This document shows positions 1-9,798 of a stretch of DNA of 64,000 nucleotides, piece by piece. The notes under the pieces were generated by a model that was given only the letters and a program-made list of their open reading frames with translations, did not search any database and had not been told where the DNA came from. The stretch is taken from the NCBI RefSeq assembly GCF_002217755.1, contig NZ_BCFL01000039.1, forward strand, positions 61,683 to 125,682. Direction: 5' to 3'. Numbering within the stretch: the stretch's first letter is position 1; every line of letters starts with the position of its first letter. The translations under genes and the position numbers were made by a program. Source of the stretch: Streptomyces hyaluromycini (GTDB lineage: Bacteria > Actinomycetota > Actinomycetes > Streptomycetales > Streptomycetaceae).

Positions 1-1508
1 CTCCGGGCACCCCGGGCAGCGTCGTGGACGTCGCCCCCCGCTACGAGAACTTCATCGGCGGCAAGTGGGAGGCCCCCACCACCGGCGAGTACAAGCCCAA
101 CCTGTGCCCGGCCACCGCCAAGCCCCTCTGCGACATCCCGAAGTCGGCGGCCGAGGACATCGAACTCGCCCTGGACGCCGCGCACTCCGCGAAGGACAGG
201 TGGGGCGAGGCCTCCACCGCCCAGCGCGCCGCGGTCCTCAACAAGATGGCCGACGCCATCGACGCCCATCGCGAGGAACTCGCCGTCGCCGAGAGCTGGG
301 ACAACGGCAAGCCGGTCCGTGAGACCCTGGCCGCCGACATCCCTCTCGCCGCCGACCACTTCCGCTACTTCGCGGCCGCGATCCGCGCCGAGGAGAGCGA
401 GATCACCGAGATCGACAAGGACACCATCGCCTACCACTTCCACGAACCTCTGGGCGTGGTCGGCCAGATCATCCCGTTCAACTTCCCGCTGCTGATGGCC
501 GCGTGGAAGCTCGCCCCGGCCCTCGCCGCCGGCAACGCCGCGGTGATCAAGCCCGCCTCGCCGACCCCGTGGTCGATCCTCAAGCTCATGGAGGTCGTCG
601 GCGACATCGTCCCGCCCGGCGTGCTCAACGTCGTCAACGGACCCGGCGCCGAGATCGGCAAGGCCCTCGCCACCAACAAGCGCATCGCCAAGGTCGCCTT
701 CACCGGCGAGACCACCACCGGCCGCCTGATCATGCAGTACGCGGCCCAGAACATCATCCCCGTCACGCTGGAGCTGGGCGGCAAGTCGCCGAACATCTTC
801 TTCAACGACGTCGCCGACAAGGACGACGACTTCCTCGACAAGGCCGTCGAGGGACTCGTCCTGTACGCGTTCAACAAGGGCGAGGTCTGCACCTGCCCCT
901 CGCGTGCCCTGATCCAGGAGGACATCTACGAGGAGTTCATGGGCCGCTGCCTGGAGCGGATCCGCGCCATCAGGCAGGGCGACCCGCTCGACACCGAGAC
1001 CATGATCGGCCCCCAGGTGTCGAAGCAGCAGGTCGAGAAGATCGCGTCGTACGTCGAGATCGGTGAGAAGGAAGGCGCCGAACTCCTCGCCGGCGGCCAC
1101 CGGCCCGCCATCGGCGGCGCGTTCACGGACGGCTACTTCTACGAGCCGACCGTCCTCAAGGGCCACAACAGGATGCGGGTCTTCCAGGAGGAGATCTTCG
1201 GACCCGTCCTCGCCGTCACCACGTTCAAGGACGAGGCCGAAGCCCTCGCCATCGCCAACGACACGCTGTACGGCCTCGGCGCCGGCGTGTGGACCCGTGA
1301 CGGCGCCCTCGCCTACCGGATGGGCCGCGCCATCAAGGCCGGCCGGGTCTGGACGAACTGCTACCACCAGTACCCGGCGGGTGCCGCGTTCGGAGGCTAC
1401 AAGGTCTCCGGCATCGGGCGCGAGACGCACAAGATGATGCTCGACCACTACAGCCAGACCAAGAACCTCCTGGTCAGCTACGGGACCAAGCCGATGGGGC
1501 TGTTCTAG
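1..1508 (+). CDS. NAD-dependent aldehyde dehydrogenase, 5' end probably outside the window
   Basis: Oxidises aldehydes such as acetaldehyde to the acid with NAD+, in the cytoplasm. Counting from the GTG at 24, the catalytic Glu is E250 in VTLELGGK and the catalytic Cys is C289 in GEVCTCPS; the FTGETTTG stretch is the cofactor-loop motif. The frame stays open upstream to the window edge and reads PGTPGSVVDVAPRYENFIGG, like the N-terminus of ~505-residue acetaldehyde dehydrogenases of the ExaC/AldA type, so the true start is probably just before base 1 and the GTG at 24 is internal. The downstream DUF779 gene, 15 bp away, is a frequent partner of this subfamily. With the alcohol dehydrogenase at 1912 it would form an ethanol/acetaldehyde module. 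Confidence 0.9.
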   Translation, partial: PGTPGSVVDVAPRYENFIGGKWEAPTTGEYKPNLCPATAKPLCDIPKSAAEDIELALDAAHSAKDRWGEASTAQRAAVLNKMADAIDAHREELAVAESWDNGKPVRETLAADIPLAADHFRYFAAAIRAEESEITEIDKDTIAYHFHEPLGVVGQIIPFNFPLLMAAWKLAPALAAGNAAVIKPASPTPWSILKLMEVVGDIVPPGVLNVVNGPGAEIGKALATNKRIAKVAFTGETTTGRLIMQYAAQNIIPVTLELGGKSPNIFFNDVADKDDDFLDKAVEGLVLYAFNKGEVCTCPSRALIQEDIYEEFMGRCLERIRAIRQGDPLDTETMIGPQVSKQQVEKIASYVEIGEKEGAELLAGGHRPAIGGAFTDGYFYEPTVLKGHNRMRVFQEEIFGPVLAVTTFKDEAEALAIANDTLYGLGAGVWTRDGALAYRMGRAIKAGRVWTNCYHQYPAGAAFGGYKVSGIGRETHKMMLDHYSQTKNLLVSYGTKPMGLF

Positions 1509-1523
1509 AAGGAGCGCGGTGAC

Positions 1524-1901
1524 ATGACCGTCAGTGCGGCGAACGTCGAGAACGGCACCGCGGGACGCGTCACCGTCACCCGGGCGGCCCGCAGGGCGAT
1601 CGACGCCCTGCTCGCCGCCCAGGGCGGGCCGGTGATGTTCGTCCAGTCCGCAGGCTGCTGCGACGGCAGCGACCCCATGTGCTTCTCCAGCGGTGAGTTT
1701 CTGCTGGGGGAGGGCGACATGCTCGTCGGCGTGGTGCACGGCTGCACCTTCCACATGAACGCCGACCAGTACGAGGCGCTCGGCCGCCCCCGCCTCGTCC
1801 TGGACGTCGAACCGGGCACCCCGGGCGGCTTCTCCCTCGCGGCCGGGGACGGACTGCGCTTCGTCACCCGGACCAAGGCGCCCGAGCGCCACACCAGTTG
1901 A
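1524..1901 (+). CDS. DUF779 family protein, partner of the aldehyde dehydrogenase
   Basis: 125 residues, the usual size of DUF779 proteins. The conserved Cys-rich patch is visible as QSAGCCDGSDPMCF near residues 41-55, followed by GDMLVGVVHGC. The family has no firmly established biochemical role; it is known mainly for lying next to acetaldehyde dehydrogenases, as here. The Cys residues suggest metal binding or thiol chemistry, but that is inference. AAGGAG lies upstream of the ATG. The spacing (15 bp after the dehydrogenase, 10 bp before adhP) indicates one transcript. Confidence 0.85.
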   Translation: MTVSAANVENGTAGRVTVTRAARRAIDALLAAQGGPVMFVQSAGCCDGSDPMCFSSGEFLLGEGDMLVGVVHGCTFHMNADQYEALGRPRLVLDVEPGTPGGFSLAAGDGLRFVTRTKAPERHTS

Positions 1902-1911
1902 GGAGCAGATC

Positions 1912-2925
1912 ATGAAGGCAGCGGTCGTCACCGACTTCGGCAAGCCCCTGGAACTCCAGGACCTGCCCGTCCCCACCCCCGGCCCCGGCGAAGTGCTGGT
2001 CCGTATGGAGGCCTCCGGGCTCTGCCACACCGACATCCACGCCGCCCACGGCGACTGGCCGGTCAAGCCCAACCCGCCGTTCGTCCCCGGCCACGAGGGC
2101 ATCGGCCCCGTGGAGGCCGTCGGCGCCGGTGTCTCCGAGGACCTCATCGGCAAGCGGGTCGCCGTCCCGTGGCTCGGCTCGTCCTGCGGGACCTGCCGCT
2201 ACTGCGTCTCCGGCTGGGAGACCCTGTGCGAGTCCCAGGTCAACTCCGGCTATTCCGTGGACGGTTGCTACGCCGAGTACGCCGTCGCGAACGCGGGTGC
2301 GATCGTCCCGGTCCCCGACGGCGTGACGTCCTTCGACGCGGCCCCGCTGACCTGTGCCGGCGTCACCACCTACAAGGCGATCAAGGTCGCCCGGGTCGTG
2401 CCCGCCGAACGGGTCGCCGTCTTCGGCGTCGGCGGCCTCGGCCACCTCGCCGTACAGTACGCGCGGCTGGTCGGCGGACTGGTCACCGCCGTCGACCTGG
2501 AGCCGGACAAGCTGGGCCTGGCCCACCGCCTCGGCGCCGACCAGATCGTCAACGCCCGCACCCACGACCCCGTCGAGGAGATCAGGAAGGCGGGCGGCGC
2601 GGATGTCGCCGTCGTGCTCGCCGCGGCGCCCAAGGCCTTCGAACAGGCCTACCGGTCGCTCAACCGCGGCGGACGTCTGGTCATGGTCGCCCTCCCCGCC
2701 GACAACGCGGCGGTCACCGTGCCGATCTTCGAGACCGTCCTCGGCGGTATCTCCGTCATCGGCTCCATCGTCGGCACCCGCCAGGACCTCGCCGAGGTGT
2801 TCGCGCTGCATGCCGCCGGACGCACCCAGGTCATCGCCGAACCCCGGCGCCTGGACCAGGTCAACGATGCCTTCGACGAGGTCCTCGGCGGACGGGCCGA
2901 GGCCCGGCTCGTCTTCCGGTTCTGA
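1912..2925 (+). CDS. adhP: Zinc-dependent alcohol dehydrogenase, AdhP type
   Basis: 337 residues, a standard medium-chain zinc dehydrogenase. Catalytic zinc ligands are C38 in GLCHTDIHAAHGDWP and H61-E62 in VPGHEGIG. Structural zinc ligands are C92, C95, C98 and C106. The Rossmann motif GVGGLGH follows. It interconverts primary alcohols and aldehydes with NAD(H); ethanol is the likely substrate because an aldehyde dehydrogenase and DUF779 gene lie directly upstream. GAGGAG precedes the ATG. A close paralogue, sharing long identical stretches around both zinc sites, lies at 40956-41978. Confidence 0.93.
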   Translation: MKAAVVTDFGKPLELQDLPVPTPGPGEVLVRMEASGLCHTDIHAAHGDWPVKPNPPFVPGHEGIGPVEAVGAGVSEDLIGKRVAVPWLGSSCGTCRYCVSGWETLCESQVNSGYSVDGCYAEYAVANAGAIVPVPDGVTSFDAAPLTCAGVTTYKAIKVARVVPAERVAVFGVGGLGHLAVQYARLVGGLVTAVDLEPDKLGLAHRLGADQIVNARTHDPVEEIRKAGGADVAVVLAAAPKAFEQAYRSLNRGGRLVMVALPADNAAVTVPIFETVLGGISVIGSIVGTRQDLAEVFALHAAGRTQVIAEPRRLDQVNDAFDEVLGGRAEARLVFRF

Positions 2926-2930
2926 GAGTT

Positions 2931-2960
2931 CCGCGGCCCGGCCAGGGCGCCGGGCCGCGG
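2931..2960 (+). terminator. Intra-operon hairpin between adhP and pntAA
   Basis: A perfect 12-bp stem (2931-2942 with 2949-2960) with a 6-nt loop starts 5 bp after the adhP stop and ends just before the pntAA ribosome site. It lacks a U-tract, so it could be a partial terminator, an mRNA processing or stability element, or both. Confidence 0.55.
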
Positions 2961-2976
2961 GGAAAGGCAGCAGATC

Positions 2977-4092
2977 ATGGCCACTGTCACCGTGGGCGCC
3001 GTACGGGAGCGGGCGCCCGGCGAACGCCGCGTCGCGCTCGTCCCCGAGGCCGTCACCCTTCTGCGCCGGGCCGGCGTCGAGGTCCTGGTCGAGACCGGGG
3101 CGGGCTCCGGCGCGTGGTTCACCGACGCCGACTACGCCGATGCGGGCGCCACCGTCGTATCCCCGGACGAGCTGTACGCCCGGGCCGACGCAGTCCTGTG
3201 CGTGGCACCGCCCGACCAGGAGACCGCCGAGGCCCTGCGTCCCGGGCAGACCCTGATCGGCCTGCTCGAACCGCTGCGCCACCCCGACCTGGTCGCCGGC
3301 CTGCACCGGCGCGGCGTGCCCACGGTGAGCCTCGACCTGCTGCCCCGCACCCTCAGCCGCGCCCAGTCCATGGACGCGCTCACCTCACAGGCCAACGTCG
3401 CCGGCTACAAGGCCGCGCTGCTGGCCGCCGACTCCTACGACCGCTTTCTCCCGATGCTCACGACGGCGGCGGGCACCATGCGCCCGGCGCAGATCCTGGT
3501 CCTCGGCGCCGGAGTGGCGGGACTGCAGGCCGTCGCCACGGCCCGCCGCCTCGGCGCCGTCGTCACGGCGTACGACGTACGCCCCGAGTCACGAGGGGAG
3601 GTGGAGTCGCTGGGCGCCCGGTTCCTCGACATCCAGAACCCTCCTGAGGAGGAACCGGGTGCTCGACGGGGCGGTTACGCACGGGAGCTGACGTCCGAGG
3701 AGCAGCAGGCCCAGCGCGCCGCGCTCGACGCGCACATCGCCCGCTCCGACATCGTCATCACCACCGCCCAGGTGCCCGGCCGCAAGCCCCCGCTCCTGGT
3801 CACCTGCGCCGTACTGGAACGCATGCACCCCGGCTCGGTCGTCATCGACCTCGCCGCGAGCGAACTCGGCGGCAACGTCGAGGACTCCGAGCCGGACAAG
3901 ACCGACGTCCTGCCGAACGGCGTGACCGTGATCGGCGCCGGACATCTGCCGTCCGCCATGGCCACGGCCGCGTCCACCGCCTACGCCCGCAACCTCGTCG
4001 CCCTGCTGCGCCACCTCGTGCGCGACGGCGAACTGGTCCTCGACCCGGACGACGAGATCACCAGTGCCCTCCTCGGAGGTGAACCGTCATGA
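2977..4092 (+). CDS. pntAA: NAD(P) transhydrogenase subunit alpha part 1 (soluble NAD-binding domain)
   Basis: 371 residues, the soluble domain I of proton-translocating transhydrogenase. Visible signatures are the N-terminal GERRVALVPEAV segment, the RAQSMDALTSQANVAGYKA region around residues 130-150, and the Rossmann motif VLGAGVAGLQAVATARRLGA. The complex couples proton flow across the membrane to hydride transfer between NADH and NADP+. It is encoded as three polypeptides (AA, AB, B), the usual arrangement in actinomycetes. Its stop overlaps the pntAB start (ATGA at 4089-4092). Following two dehydrogenase genes, it would re-balance NADH and NADPH. Confidence 0.94.
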   Translation: MATVTVGAVRERAPGERRVALVPEAVTLLRRAGVEVLVETGAGSGAWFTDADYADAGATVVSPDELYARADAVLCVAPPDQETAEALRPGQTLIGLLEPLRHPDLVAGLHRRGVPTVSLDLLPRTLSRAQSMDALTSQANVAGYKAALLAADSYDRFLPMLTTAAGTMRPAQILVLGAGVAGLQAVATARRLGAVVTAYDVRPESRGEVESLGARFLDIQNPPEEEPGARRGGYARELTSEEQQAQRAALDAHIARSDIVITTAQVPGRKPPLLVTCAVLERMHPGSVVIDLAASELGGNVEDSEPDKTDVLPNGVTVIGAGHLPSAMATAASTAYARNLVALLRHLVRDGELVLDPDDEITSALLGGEPS

Positions 4093-4409
4093 ACGACCTC
4101 GACCTCCTCACCGCGATCACCGTCTTCGTGCTGAGCGTCCTCGTCGGCGTCGAGGTGATCAGCAAGGTCCCGGCGACCCTGCACACGCCCCTGATGTCCG
4201 GCTCCAACTCGGTGCACGGCATCGTCGTCATCGGCGCCATGCTGATCGCCGCCGAGTCGCACACCTGGCTCGGCTATGTCCTCGCCTTCGTCGCCATGGT
4301 GTTCGGCGGGATGAACGTCGTCGGCGGCTACGCCGTCACCGACCGCATGCTGGAGATGTTCCGGGCCAGGCCGCCCGAGACACCGAAGAACGAGAAGGCC
4401 GAGGTGTGA
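4089..4409 (+). CDS. pntAB: NAD(P) transhydrogenase subunit alpha part 2 (membrane)
   Basis: 106 residues with about three hydrophobic helices; TPLMSGSNSVHGIVVIGA is the typical signature of this small membrane subunit. It forms part of the proton channel with the N-terminal half of PntB. It starts inside the pntAA stop codon (ATGA) and ends at the beginning of pntB, so the three subunits are translationally coupled. Confidence 0.93.
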   Translation: MNDLDLLTAITVFVLSVLVGVEVISKVPATLHTPLMSGSNSVHGIVVIGAMLIAAESHTWLGYVLAFVAMVFGGMNVVGGYAVTDRMLEMFRARPPETPKNEKAEV

Positions 4410-4414
4410 GCGCC

Positions 4415-5833
<1,419 letters not shown>

Positions 5834-5841
5834 CCGCCGCC

Positions 5842-5879
5842 ACGGGTGGGCCCGGCCGGAGACGGCGGGGCCCACCCGT
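5842..5879. terminator. Terminator after pntB
   Basis: A perfect 12-bp GC-rich stem (5842-5853 with 5868-5879) starts 9 bp after the pntB stop. The facing gene at 6052 is on the minus strand, so it can serve both directions. The remaining 5880-6051 shows nothing recognisable. Confidence 0.8.
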
Positions 5880-6051
5880 CGCGTCCTCGGGCCGTTGCCC
5901 GGCGTCGTCCCCGTCGCACGGTTCCCGACCCAGCTGGTCACAGCCCATCCGGCCCGCGAAAGCGCAGGTCAGAAAGGTTCACCGGGAACACCGGGCGTAC
6001 GCGTCCGCAGGAAACCGCGCCGGGTCCGGGAGCCCGGGATCTGTCGTGCAG

Positions 6052-6633
6052 TCAGCTGGTCTGGTGGCCCCAGCGGGGTCCTACCAGCGCCCATTGCCTC
6101 CCCCATGCGTCGATGCGTCGCCTGTCGAGCAGCCGCCGGGCGACCCCGCCACCTCCGAACACCAGGCCGCCGAGAGCGGCCGCCGCCGTGGCACCCAGGA
6201 AGCCCGACTCGATCGCTGCTTCTGTGGGGTCCGGTGGCGCCGGGGCGAGACGGCCATGGCCGTCCTGCCAGACCGTGACCTCGGACCCGCCCTTGAGACC
6301 GGCGTCCACCAAGGTCCGGCCCGTGCGCGTCGAGCCGGCGGGGGTGGTCCAGCGCACCGCAGCCGTCCGGCGATCGGTCGTCGTGCCGATCGCAGGTGCG
6401 GCTCGCGGGACGGTCTCGAGGAGCACGGCTCGGACGGGCTGCCGTTCGGCTCGCTGCTGTGCGAACACCTCGTCCGCGGCGTGGGCCGTCACCAGCCCGG
6501 CGACGGCACCGCCCACGGCGAAGACCGCCCATACGGCCAGCACGATCCAGGATTCCACGATGTCGTCGTGGCGCCGCAGCGGGTTGCTCCGCCACCGCCA
6601 CAGCCACTTCCTCGCGTACTTGCCACTGGGCAT
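6052..6633 (-). CDS. Rv1733c family transmembrane protein
   Basis: 193 residues with a basic start (RKWLWRWRSNPLRRHDDIVE), a first membrane helix about residues 27-49, an extracytoplasmic segment of about 90 residues and a second helix about 144-165, ending RWGHQ. This is the layout of the Rv1733c family; Rv1733c is a DosR-regulon antigen of M. tuberculosis with unknown function. A paralogue with the same start and the same GPRWGH ending lies at 59078-59659. AAGGAGG precedes the ATG at 6633. It is divergent from the Usp at 7011. Confidence 0.82.
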   Translation of the reverse strand: MPSGKYARKWLWRWRSNPLRRHDDIVESWIVLAVWAVFAVGGAVAGLVTAHAADEVFAQQRAERQPVRAVLLETVPRAAPAIGTTTDRRTAAVRWTTPAGSTRTGRTLVDAGLKGGSEVTVWQDGHGRLAPAPPDPTEAAIESGFLGATAAAALGGLVFGGGGVARRLLDRRRIDAWGRQWALVGPRWGHQTS

Positions 6634-6846
6634 CGGTCCGCACCTCCTTCATGTCGTCGTGGTGACATTCCTGAAGGTGACAGCCACTGCTGTGGTGGCG
6701 CATGAGCCGACCAGGTGTTGCCACCGGGCCACTCGGCACCAACTCCGCTCCTGGGAAGTGCTGTTCGGCCCGGTCCAGCCCGTCGCCCATCAGACGTCCG
6801 CAGCCCGGCCCCGGGCCGCGGACGTCTGCCCGCGCCGGGACCGTGC

Positions 6847-6860
6847 CGACCGAACGGCCC
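6847..6860. promoter_or_regulatory. DosR-like box (2 mismatches)
   Basis: CGACCGAACGGCCC: right half perfect, left half degenerate. It lies 23 bp centre to centre from the next box, about two helical turns, and about 158 bp upstream of the Usp start at 7011. Confidence 0.5.
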
Positions 6861-6869
6861 TTGCGGCAA

Positions 6870-6883
6870 GGGCCGTTCGGCGG
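6870..6883. promoter_or_regulatory. DosR-like box (2 mismatches)
   Basis: GGGCCGTTCGGCGG: left half perfect. It is the mirror partner of the box at 6847-6860, about 135 bp upstream of the Usp gene. Confidence 0.5.
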
Positions 6884-7010
6884 ATGCCGGGGTTCGACCG
6901 GCATCTGACCAGGGCGACGGTGCACGAGGAGCATCGACCGAAGAATCCGCCGCGCGGTGTCGAGTGGCGCTGCCACCGCTCTGCCGGCCGAGGGAAGGAG
7001 AGGTACGACC

Positions 7011-7841
7011 ATGACCCTGCAACACATCGTCGTCGGAGTCGACGGCTCCGTGACCTCCGTGCGAGCTCTGGACCGGGCCGCGGCCGAGGCCGTACGCCAT
7101 GGCAGCGCGCTGCGCGTGCTGTATGCGGTTCCCGACCGTGACGAGGCGACACCGGTCCTGGCCTACGCCACCTCGCGCACACGAGAGCGGTATCCGGGGC
7201 TGCTTGTCCAGACCGTTGCGGTCGAGGGAGGCGTGGTGCATGCGCTGGCGCGCGAGAGCGAGGGCGCGGTCCTCACCGTGGTGGGAACACGCGGCTTGGG
7301 CACCGTGGCGGGTTCGGCGTTGGGCTCGGTGAGCCTGAGGCTGGCCGCCGTCGCACAGGGACCGCTCCTGGTCGTCCGCGGGGACCACCCCTGCGACGAG
7401 GGCCTGCCCGTGCTGCTGGGCTTTGCCGACGACTCGGACCTGCAGGCGGCGGAGTACGCCTTCCAGGAGGCCGAGCGGCGTGGCGTGCGCCTCCGCGTCC
7501 TGCATTCCTGGAGCCATCGGCACATCACCCCCGAACTGCCCTTGCTCACCGCTGCGCGCAGCCCCGGCCAGGAGCGGATGGCCAGGGAGAGCCGGGCCGA
7601 GGAGGCCGTGGCCCACTACGCCCTCACCCACCTGCGGGACCGGCATCCCGGTGTCGTCGTGGAGTCCCACGCGGTCCGTACCGCTCCCGCTCCCGCACTG
7701 CTGACGGCGTCCCAGGAAGCCGCAACAGTGGTCGTCGGCGCCCACCGGCGTACCGGTGTGTTCGGACCACGCCTGGGTCCGGTCGCGCACACGCTGTTGC
7801 ACCGGTCGCACTGCCCCCTGATTGTCGTACCGGAGAGGTGA
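7011..7841 (+). CDS. Universal stress protein, two Usp domains
   Basis: 276 residues from ATG 7011, preceded by GGAGAGG. The first Usp domain (about 1-130) carries the ATP-binding pattern G-2x-G-9x-GS as GTRGLGTVAGSALGSVS. The second (about 140-276) has the degenerate form GAHRRTGVFGPRLGPVAH seen in many actinomycete tandem Usps. Its likely role is a nucleotide-binding regulator during growth arrest; the partner is unknown. An in-frame extension to 6957 has no ribosome site, so I rejected it. Two DosR-like boxes lie upstream. Confidence 0.88.
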   Translation: MTLQHIVVGVDGSVTSVRALDRAAAEAVRHGSALRVLYAVPDRDEATPVLAYATSRTRERYPGLLVQTVAVEGGVVHALARESEGAVLTVVGTRGLGTVAGSALGSVSLRLAAVAQGPLLVVRGDHPCDEGLPVLLGFADDSDLQAAEYAFQEAERRGVRLRVLHSWSHRHITPELPLLTAARSPGQERMARESRAEEAVAHYALTHLRDRHPGVVVESHAVRTAPAPALLTASQEAATVVVGAHRRTGVFGPRLGPVAHTLLHRSHCPLIVVPER

Positions 7842-7875
7842 CGGCCCCTTCCCACGACTGACGTCGTTCACCATG

Positions 7876-7917
7876 CGACCGGAGCGGCACCGCGAGGGAA
7901 CGGTGCCGCTCCGGTCG
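7876..7917. terminator. Bidirectional terminator
   Basis: A 17-bp perfect stem (7876-7892 with 7901-7917), 8-nt loop, followed by TTCTTCTC. It lies between the convergent Usp (ends 7841) and hibernation-factor gene (ends 7986). Confidence 0.85.
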
Positions 7918-7985
7918 TTCTTCTCTCCCGGCCCACTGCTGCGGGCGGTGCGTGGTTTGCGGAGCCGGTGCCGGAGGCGGTGATG

Positions 7986-8408
7986 TCACGCCGGGCGAGC
8001 GCTTTCGTCGGTGCTGTCGGTGTCCGTACCGCGGGACTGTGTGGGTCCGCCGCGCCATGGCGGGGTGGTCGTACGACGTCCGTCGTGCCAGGCCTGGGCG
8101 GCCCTGTCCATCTGGCGGCGCAGCCGGTCCTGGAGCCGGTCGACGGTCTCCGCGCCCGTGGCCTCCTCGGCCACCGTGACGACCACCTGACGGCCGCCGA
8201 TGTGCAGATCCGCCGTGGCCGACCACGGGTGGCCGGCGTGGTGGGCGGCCGCACGCAGGATGCGCACCTCGCCGGTGACGGCGGGCAGTCCCGCCCTGCT
8301 CAGGACGGCGTCGATCTTCGTGCGGGCGTAGGCCAGGGTCTCCTCGTCCACGGCGCCGTCGGAACGCAGCTCGACCGCGGGCGTCGCCTGGGAGTTGTTG
8401 GTGATCAT
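7986..8408 (-). CDS. Ribosome hibernation factor-like protein (HPF/S30AE N-terminal domain)
   Basis: 140 residues. The central part (about 20-105) matches the HPF/YfiA fold: an alternating pattern through YARTKIDAVLSRAG, a strand TADLHIGGRQVVVTV, and the helix TVDRLQDRLRRQMDRAA. The polar, low-complexity C-terminus and the absence of the usual long-HPF dimerisation domain make it a short form. Such proteins silence 70S ribosomes in quiescence, and a DosR-regulated relative exists in M. tuberculosis (Rv0079). GAGGAG lies about 9 bp before the ATG. It sits immediately downstream of hmp on the same strand. Confidence 0.75.
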   Translation of the reverse strand: MITNNSQATPAVELRSDGAVDEETLAYARTKIDAVLSRAGLPAVTGEVRILRAAAHHAGHPWSATADLHIGGRQVVVTVAEEATGAETVDRLQDRLRRQMDRAAQAWHDGRRTTTPPWRGGPTQSRGTDTDSTDESARPA

Positions 8409-8428
8409 GCGGGTTTCTCCTCGGAAAT

Positions 8429-8452
8429 CAGGAACTCAGGAACTCAGGAGCT
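8429..8452. repeat. Short tandem repeat, 8-bp unit x3
   Basis: CAGGAACT is present twice exactly and a third time with one change (CAGGAGCT). It sits between hmp and the hibernation-factor ribosome site and may simply be slippage. Confidence 0.7.
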
Positions 8453-8486
8453 GACGGATTCGGTAAGGGCGGAACAGTGGGGTGAT

Positions 8487-9701
8487 TCAGACCGGGGAGC
8501 CCGGCAGCCACAGGTCGGGGCCGAACACCTCGTAGCGGATGCGCCGCGCGGGCACGCCGGCGTTCAGCAGCTGCCCCCGTACGTCCCGCATGAAGGGGAG
8601 CGGGCCGCACAGGAACACCGTGGCGTTGTCGGGGAGTTCGGTGTCGCTCAGGTCCATCGGCCCGGTGCGGGCGGCGGGTTCCTCCGCTCCGGGACGCTCG
8701 TACCAGAAGACGGCCCGGGCGTTCCGTAGTTGATCGACGAGTTCGTGCGTCTCGGCGCGCAGGGCGTGGTCGGCGGGGGAGCGGTCGGCGTGCAGGACCA
8801 GGACCCGGCGGATCGAGCGGAGGCCCGCCAGATGGGCGAGGATGCCGGTCATGGGGGTGCAGCCGATGCCTGCCGAGACCAGCACGACGGGGGTGGTGGT
8901 GTCCACGGGGTCGTCGAGGAAGATGTCGCCGAACGGTGCGGACAGCAGCAGTTCGTCGCCCTCACGGACGGTGTCGTGCAGCAGGTTGGAGACTTCGCCG
9001 TCCGGCCCGGCGGTGTCACCGGTGACCCGCTTCACGGTGATCCGCCGCAGCTCGTCGCCGGGGTCCGAGGAGAGGCTGTACTGGCGCAGCTGGTGCACCC
9101 CGTCCGCCATGCACACGCGGACGCTCACGTACTGGCCGGCGCGGGCTCGCGGGATGCGTTCGCCGTCCGCCGGGCGGAGCAGGAAGGAGACGACGTCGGG
9201 GGTCTCGGTACGGCGTTCGACGACTGTCCAGGGCCGCCAGATCCCGCCGGGCTGGACGCCCGCGTCCTGGTAGAGGAGCGCCTCCCGGCTGATCAGGGCG
9301 CCGGCCATGAGCCAGTAGACCTCGTCCCAGGCGGCCGCCACCTCCGGGGTGACCGCGTCCCCGAGGACCTCGGCGATCGCGCCGAACAGGTACTTGTGCA
9401 CGATCGTGTACTGGTCGTCGGTGACGCCGACGGCGGCGTGCTTGTGCGCGATCCGGGACAGCAACTGGTCCGGCCGCGTCCCGGGGTTCTCCAGCAGCGC
9501 GCCGGCGAACCCGGCGATCGCACCGGCCAGCGCGCGGCGCTGGTCCCCGCCGGCCTGGTTGCCGCGGTTGAACATGCCGTCGAGCAGCTCCGGCCGGTCG
9601 TGGAACATCGTGGCGTAGAAACGGGTGGTGATCTCGTCGAGCGCTCCGGCCACGGCGGGCAGGGTGGCGCGTACGAGGGCGGCGGATTCGGCGGACAGCA
9701 T
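8487..9701 (-). CDS. hmp: Flavohemoprotein, nitric oxide dioxygenase
   Basis: 404 residues, normal for Hmp. The N-terminal globin (about 1-140) contains the proximal haem His in IAHKHAAVG (H88). The FAD domain follows with RQYSLSS, and the NAD domain has GIGCTPMTGIL and the C-terminal FLCGPLPFM and YEVFGP motifs. It oxidises NO to nitrate with O2 and NAD(P)H, and can reduce NO slowly without oxygen. In a hypoxia cluster it would protect haem and Fe-S enzymes and, if the regulator's kinase binds haem gases, remove a signal. The ATG at 9701 is followed by a normal globin start. No DosR-like box was seen upstream. Confidence 0.93.
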   Translation of the reverse strand: MLSAESAALVRATLPAVAGALDEITTRFYATMFHDRPELLDGMFNRGNQAGGDQRRALAGAIAGFAGALLENPGTRPDQLLSRIAHKHAAVGVTDDQYTIVHKYLFGAIAEVLGDAVTPEVAAAWDEVYWLMAGALISREALLYQDAGVQPGGIWRPWTVVERRTETPDVVSFLLRPADGERIPRARAGQYVSVRVCMADGVHQLRQYSLSSDPGDELRRITVKRVTGDTAGPDGEVSNLLHDTVREGDELLLSAPFGDIFLDDPVDTTTPVVLVSAGIGCTPMTGILAHLAGLRSIRRVLVLHADRSPADHALRAETHELVDQLRNARAVFWYERPGAEEPAARTGPMDLSDTELPDNATVFLCGPLPFMRDVRGQLLNAGVPARRIRYEVFGPDLWLPGSPV

Positions 9702-9798
9702 GGGATCTCCCGGACGGGACGGACGATGGAGGAGGAAGCGGCCGCATCGCCGTGGGGTCGGCGGCCTTCTGCACGGCGGTCGGGCACCGCCGGGCGGG

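Larger units (their letters stand above)
6634..7010. promoter_or_regulatory. Divergent control region between Rv1733c-like gene and Usp
   Basis: This 377-bp gene-free region holds two nested inverted repeats. At 6791-6828 an 18-bp arm pair with one mismatch surrounds a 2-bp centre. At 6850-6880 a 14-bp perfect inverted repeat with a 3-nt centre is formed by two overlapping copies of the GGGCCGnnCGGCCC-type box. It probably contains the promoters of both flanking genes; no convincing -10/-35 pair was seen. Confidence 0.6.
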
